Assembly: GCA_964383855.1 (NCBI GenBank)
Contig: CAYLIP010000079.1
Coordinates: 1-9,183, forward strand
Direction of reading: 5' to 3'
DNA length: 9,183 bases
Source: CAZHAC01 sp964383855
GTDB taxonomy: Bacteria; Chloroflexota; Dormibacteria; Dormibacterales; Dormibacteraceae
Both the position numbers and the translations under genes were made by a program. The notes under the pieces are model-generated. The model did no database searches, was not told the origin of the DNA, and was given only the letters and a program-made list of their open reading frames with translations. This document shows positions 6,940 through 9,183 of the stretch, piece after piece. Within the stretch, counting starts at the first letter, position 1; every line of letters begins with the position of its first letter.

Positions 6940-7344
6940 GTGTACGTGATCGTGATCGGCGGCGGCAAGGTCGGGTACTACCTGGCCCGTGACCTCGTCG
7001 ACCGGGGCGAGGAAGTCACCCTGGTCGAGAAGGATGCCAGCCGGGCGGAGTGGCTCGAGGGCCAGCTGGGCAGCATCGTGATGCGCGGTGACGGCGACGA
7101 GATGGGCTTTCTCGCCACCACCGGGATCGAGCGCGCCGACGCCGTCCTCGCGGTGACCGGCGACGACGAGGACAACCTGGTCGCCCTTCAGCTCGCCAAG
7201 AAGCGCTTCAAGGTCCCCCACACGATCGCGCGCGTCAACAACCCGGCCAACGTGGACATCTTCAAGGCGCTCGGCGTCGACGAGGCGGTGTCGGCGACCG
7301 AGGTGCTGCTCGGCGCTCTCGAGCCGAAGCTCGAGGGCCAATAA
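6940..7344 (+). CDS. TrkA/RCK N-terminal domain protein, second of a pair
   Basis: This 134-residue single RCK_N Rossmann domain is a diverged paralogue of its upstream neighbour: loop GGGKVG at 7-12, acidic E30 at the end of the second strand (VTLVEKD), GDGDEMGFLATTGIERADAVLAVT-type core, then KVPHTIARVNNP and LGVDEAVSATEV. Like its neighbour it lacks a TrkA_C domain. Its GTG abuts the preceding TAG with no intervening base and has a strong Shine-Dalgarno, so the two are likely made together and may form a hetero-dimeric or hetero-octameric gating ring, as proposed for paired TrkA proteins such as actinobacterial CeoB/CeoC. Glutamate here versus aspartate in the partner is consistent with NAD(H) binding in both. 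Its stop overlaps the A-tract of a terminator for the opposite strand. Confidence 0.9.
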   Translation: MYVIVIGGGKVGYYLARDLVDRGEEVTLVEKDASRAEWLEGQLGSIVMRGDGDEMGFLATTGIERADAVLAVTGDDEDNLVALQLAKKRFKVPHTIARVNNPANVDIFKALGVDEAVSATEVLLGALEPKLEGQ

Positions 7345-7368
7345 AAAAGGGCCGCTCGTGGCGGCCCT
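7342..7368 (-). terminator. Intrinsic terminator of the DUF5679 gene
   Basis: A perfect 8-bp stem (7348-7355 with 7361-7368, five-base loop 7356-7360) is followed on the minus strand by six T residues (complement of A7343-7348). It lies 17 bases past the DUF5679 stop. On the + strand the hairpin is followed by CCCC, not T, so it is oriented for minus-strand transcripts. It may still weakly stop transcripts of the RCK pair, whose stop codon falls inside its A-tract. Confidence 0.85.
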
Positions 7369-7385
7369 CCCCGAAACGGTGCCGG

Positions 7386-7532
7386 CTACTTCTTGCTGGC
7401 GCCGATCTTGTAGATCTTGGTGCCGCACTTGGGGCAGGTCCCGACGGTGGCGGGCTTGCCGTTCTTCATCGTGATCTGCTGCGGGTTTTGCATCTCGACC
7501 TTGGTCTTGTCCTTAAGGCAGTACCCTTCCAT
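7386..7532 (-). CDS. DUF5679 small zinc-ribbon-like protein
   Basis: This 48-residue protein begins MEGYCLKDKTKVEM and continues with TMKNGKPATVGTCPKCG, TKIYKIG and a basic end. It matches my memory of the DUF5679 family (short YC...K.EM...MKNG.PA..G.CP.CGTK proteins common in Chloroflexota and relatives). C34 and C37 form one zinc-knuckle half. C5 is present in the other half, but the second expected cysteine, position 8, is aspartate. The ATG at 7532 is chosen from family length. A Shine-Dalgarno-like AGGAG (complement of 7549-7553) is about 15 bases upstream, rather far, while an in-frame GTG at 7547 sits too close to it. The gene has its own promoter and terminator, so it is probably monocistronic. 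Function of the family is unknown. Confidence 0.85.
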   Translation of the reverse strand: MEGYCLKDKTKVEMQNPQQITMKNGKPATVGTCPKCGTKIYKIGASKK

Positions 7533-7592
7533 GTTCGGAAATCTCACACTCCTAGGCTCAAATTTTGCTGGTGCCTTCCGGCAACCCGCCGT

Positions 7593-7621
7593 ATTCTAGT
7601 CGCCGCCTCTCTCCAATTCAA
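7593..7621 (-). promoter_or_regulatory. Sigma-70-type promoter for the DUF5679 gene
   Basis: On the minus strand TTGAAT (complement of 7616-7621) is followed after exactly 17 bases by TAGAAT (complement of 7593-7598), five of six matches to the consensus -10. Transcription would start near 7586, leaving a leader of about 54 bases before ATG 7532. The local composition is more AT-rich than the surroundings. Confidence 0.6.
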
Positions 7622-7642
7622 CCCGACCTCCGCCTGATCTCG

Positions 7643-7657
7643 GGCGGCGCGGCCGCC
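7643..7657. repeat. Short perfect inverted repeat in the divergent intergenic region
   Basis: GGCGGC and GCCGCC face each other across a three-base GCG spacer, between the DUF5679 promoter and the M-box. It could be an operator half-site pair or a chance GC-rich palindrome. No T-run follows on either strand. Confidence 0.3.
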
Positions 7658-7688
7658 GGAAGCCCTTTCGCGGAGAATCCGGGAACAG

Positions 7689-7694
7689 TAGACT
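7689..7694 (+). promoter_or_regulatory. Weak candidate -10 box for the riboswitch transcript
   Basis: TAGACT matches four of six -10 positions and would start RNA near 7701, about 15 bases before the M-box aptamer. The region 16-18 bases upstream has only poor -35 resemblance (TTTCGC, 7666-7671). A small GGCT/AGCC stem with a GAAA loop (7697-7708) would lie at or just before the 5' end of the RNA. Confidence 0.3.
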
Positions 7695-7713
7695 GGGGCT
7701 GAAAAGCCAGGCG

Positions 7714-7869
7714 CTTCCTCGTTAGGCCAGGCTCCAGCGCGGACACAGGCCATTGCCCGGGAACGTCGAGAGACGCCAACGGGCAGAACAGACGCCGCCG
7801 GCCCAAGGCGGCGTCCGAAATGGCTGAGCTCCGTCTCTAAGCCGCGCTGTGCCAAAGCTAAACGAGAGG
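7714..7869 (+). promoter_or_regulatory. M-box (ykoK leader) Mg2+ riboswitch aptamer
   Basis: Conserved M-box segments occur in the right order and spacing: CGTTAGG (7720-7726), AGGCTCC (7729-7735), CGTCGAGAGACGCCAA (7764-7779) and GTGCCAAAGCTAAACGAG near the 3' end. The fold can be drawn by eye. P1 is 7718-7723 with 7861-7866. P2 is 7735-7742 with 7842-7849 (8 bp, perfect). P4 is 7749-7754 with 7819-7824. P5 is 7755-7759 with 7780-7784, capped by 7764-7767 with 7772-7775 around a GAGA tetraloop. P6 is 7791-7799 with 7807-7815 (9 bp). M-box RNAs compact when several Mg2+ ions bind and repress Mg2+ transport genes. It lies about 55 bases before a gene with MgtE_N and CBS domains, which fits. 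Confidence 0.93.
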
Positions 7870-7919
7870 GGAGTGCGCCCCCGCGTGCTCTCTGGGTTGC
7901 GCCCATTCTGCGGGGTGCG
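7864..7919 (+). promoter_or_regulatory. Candidate translational expression platform of the M-box
   Basis: CGCCCCCGC (7876-7884) can pair with GCGGGGTGCG (7910-7919) in nine pairs with one bulged base, T7916. This hides the GGGG (7912-7915) that serves as Shine-Dalgarno for GTG 7922. The loop contains a further TGGG/CCCA hairpin (7893-7896 with 7902-7905). A competing fold pairs GAGAG (7864-7868), which includes part of the P1 3' strand, with CTCTC (7888-7892), with GGG/CCC pairing inside, and would free the Shine-Dalgarno. No T-run follows, so translation control is more likely than termination. Confidence 0.55.
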
Positions 7920-7921
7920 TC

Positions 7922-9183
7922 GTGGTCTTCCTGACCGAGATCCTGGGAGCCGAGGTGATCGACGTTCGCCAGCACCGCGTCGGCCGCGTGCGCGACGTGA
8001 CGGTGCGGGCGGCGCAGCCCTATCCGGTCGTCACCGGCCTGGTGGTCAGCCGCCGGCAGGGCACGGTCATCCCCTGGGGGGCGGTGCGAACGATCGCCGT
8101 CCGCGAGGTCGCCCTGCGGACGTCCCGTGCCGACGTGGAAAGGCACCAGGCGGCGCCCGGCGAAGTCTGGCTGGCCCGCGACGTCCTCGACAAGCAGATC
8201 ATCGACACCGACGGCCGCCGCGTGGTGCGCGTCAACGATCTCCAGCTGACCGAGGCCGGCGGGTCCATGCTGCTGGTGGCCGCCGACATCGGCATCCGGG
8301 GCATCCTGCGAAGGCTCGGCATCGAGGCCCTGGGCAAGGCGGTGGCGCGCGCCTTCGGCCGGGACCTGCCCATGGTCCTGGTCGGCTGGGACGTGGTCGA
8401 CCCCTTCGAGCGGCCCGAAGAGGGCGCGGCTCCCGTCAACGACGCGCTCCGCCTGCGCATCCGGGGCAGCCGGATCGCCAAGCTTCACCCGGCCGACATC
8501 GCCGACATCGTCGAGGAGCTGGGGGCCAAAGAGCGCACCGCCGTCTTCGAGACGCTGACCGAGGAGATCGCCGCCGACACCCTCGAGGAGATGGAGCTCG
8601 AAGACCAGGTCTCGGTCATCGAGCACATGGACGTCGAGCGAGCCAGCGAGATCCTGGACGAGATGCCCCCCGACGAGGTGGCCGACATCCTCGCCGAGAT
8701 GTCGGAGGAGAAGGCCCAGGAGATTCTCGGCCACATGGAGACGGACGAGGCCGAGGAGGTCCAGGAGCTGCTGGGCTACCGCGAGGACACCGCCGGTGGG
8801 CTGATGACGACCGAGTTCGTGGCCGTCAGCGAGACGCTGAGCGCCCAGCAGTGCATCGACGAGCTGCGGCGCATGGAGCCCGACGCCGAGTCGATCTACT
8901 ACGTCTTCGTGGTCGACGACGAGGAGCACCTGCACGGCGTGCTCTCGCTGCGCGACCTGATCGTGGCCTCTCCGGAGAGGGCGATCGGAGACCTGATGAT
9001 CCGCGACGTCGTCAGCGTGCGGCTCGACGCCTCCGCGCAGGAGGTGGCGGCGGTGCTCTCGAAGTACAACTTGCTGGCGGTCCCCGTGCTTGACGAGGAG
9101 GGCCACCTGGAGGGCATCGTGACCGTCGACGACGTCCTCGACGAGGTGCTCCCGGAGTCGGTCAAGCGCAAGCTGCCGCGGGT
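7922..9183 (+). CDS. PRC-barrel / MgtE_N / tandem-CBS protein, MgtE-related (3' end outside window)
   Basis: The frame stays open to the right edge: 420 residues are visible. GTG 7922 is chosen because GGGG (7912-7915) is well spaced upstream, the protein then begins directly with a PRC-barrel, and no other ATG/GTG/TTG precedes it in frame after the stop at 7859. Residues about 3-80 resemble a PRC-barrel (LTEILGAEVIDVRQHRVGRV...VTGLVVSRRQGTVIPW). After a second barrel-like stretch (to about 170), MgtE_N begins at K187-L-H-P-A-D-I-A-D and runs as acidic superhelical repeats, with EEMELEDQVSVIEHM and ILDEMPPDEVADILAEM, to about 280. T290-A-G-G-L-M-T starts the CBS pair, which ends near GIVTVDDVLDEVL. 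In MgtE these cytosolic domains sense Mg2+. The last visible residues, PESVKRKLPRV, resemble the ends of soluble MgtE_N-CBS proteins as much as a plug helix, so the channel domain may be absent. The M-box upstream supports a Mg2+ homeostasis role. Confidence 0.87.
   Translation, partial: MVFLTEILGAEVIDVRQHRVGRVRDVTVRAAQPYPVVTGLVVSRRQGTVIPWGAVRTIAVREVALRTSRADVERHQAAPGEVWLARDVLDKQIIDTDGRRVVRVNDLQLTEAGGSMLLVAADIGIRGILRRLGIEALGKAVARAFGRDLPMVLVGWDVVDPFERPEEGAAPVNDALRLRIRGSRIAKLHPADIADIVEELGAKERTAVFETLTEEIAADTLEEMELEDQVSVIEHMDVERASEILDEMPPDEVADILAEMSEEKAQEILGHMETDEAEEVQELLGYREDTAGGLMTTEFVAVSETLSAQQCIDELRRMEPDAESIYYVFVVDDEEHLHGVLSLRDLIVASPERAIGDLMIRDVVSVRLDASAQEVAAVLSKYNLLAVPVLDEEGHLEGIVTVDDVLDEVLPESVKRKLPR

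Noticed and set aside
7417..7599. A 60-codon + strand frame over the DUF5679 gene
   Set aside because: It is antisense to a recognisable small protein gene that has its own promoter and terminator.
7849..9093. A 414-codon + strand frame out of register with the MgtE-related gene
   Set aside because: Its translation is nearly all R, G, P and A with no domains. The correct frame from GTG 7922 gives clear MgtE_N and CBS domains and runs off the window edge.
7544..9106. A 520-codon minus-strand frame across the M-box and the MgtE-related gene
   Set aside because: It would run through a structured riboswitch and antisense to a PRC-barrel/MgtE_N/CBS gene. Its translation is histidine-, aspartate- and leucine-rich without motifs, the usual shadow pattern.
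1..9183. Mobile elements, CRISPR arrays, tRNA or rRNA genes
   Set aside because: I saw no terminal inverted repeats with a transposase, no regularly spaced direct repeats, and no cloverleaf or rRNA-like stretch on either strand. The coding content looks like ordinary chromosome.

Overview
The window is GC-rich DNA with densely packed genes, frequent GTG starts and long antisense shadow frames. It contains no transposase, integrase, tRNA, rRNA or CRISPR. The mix of a DUF5679 zinc-ribbon gene, single-domain TrkA/RCK proteins, a GT87-GT2 fusion and an M-box Mg2+ riboswitch before a PRC-barrel/MgtE_N/CBS protein suggests a Chloroflexota, Dormibacterota or similar deep-branching soil-type bacterium. 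That placement is inference from gene content; no marker gene is present.

Left part (2-5876, + strand): a protein open at the left window edge joins an HD-GYP c-di-GMP phosphodiesterase-type domain to a complete MFS transporter. After a 70-base gap come an AI-2E/PerM-family membrane protein, a YfcE-like metallophosphoesterase that overlaps it by ATGA, and a large membrane glycosyltransferase. The last fuses a GT87 (polyprenyl-P-sugar-dependent) module to a GT2 (polyprenyl-P-sugar synthase-like) module. Spacing suggests the last three form one operon.

Middle part (5852-7344): a minus-strand pair encodes a 57-64 residue two-helix membrane protein and a universal stress protein with an eroded ATP-binding motif. 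The stress-protein gene converges on the glycosyltransferase gene and their coding ends overlap by 25 bases. Divergent from this pair is a + strand pair of single-domain RCK/TrkA-N proteins, presumably NAD-sensing gates for a K+ channel or transporter not in the window. Only 27 bases separate the most likely divergent start codons. They hold a near-palindromic sequence that can be read as a -10 box on both strands, predicting two nearly leaderless mRNAs.

Right part (7342-9183): a small minus-strand DUF5679 gene (48 residues) has a clear promoter and its own intrinsic terminator. Divergent from it is a well-preserved M-box (ykoK) Mg2+ riboswitch, whose P1, P2, P4, P5 and P6 helices can all be drawn. 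It is followed by an expression platform that looks translational, then by a PRC-barrel/MgtE_N/CBS protein that runs off the right edge. Whether that protein carries the MgtE membrane channel or is a soluble Mg2+-sensing partner of a downstream transporter cannot be decided here. The most distinctive items are the two domain fusions, the symmetric bidirectional promoter, and the M-box with its mutually exclusive downstream pairings.
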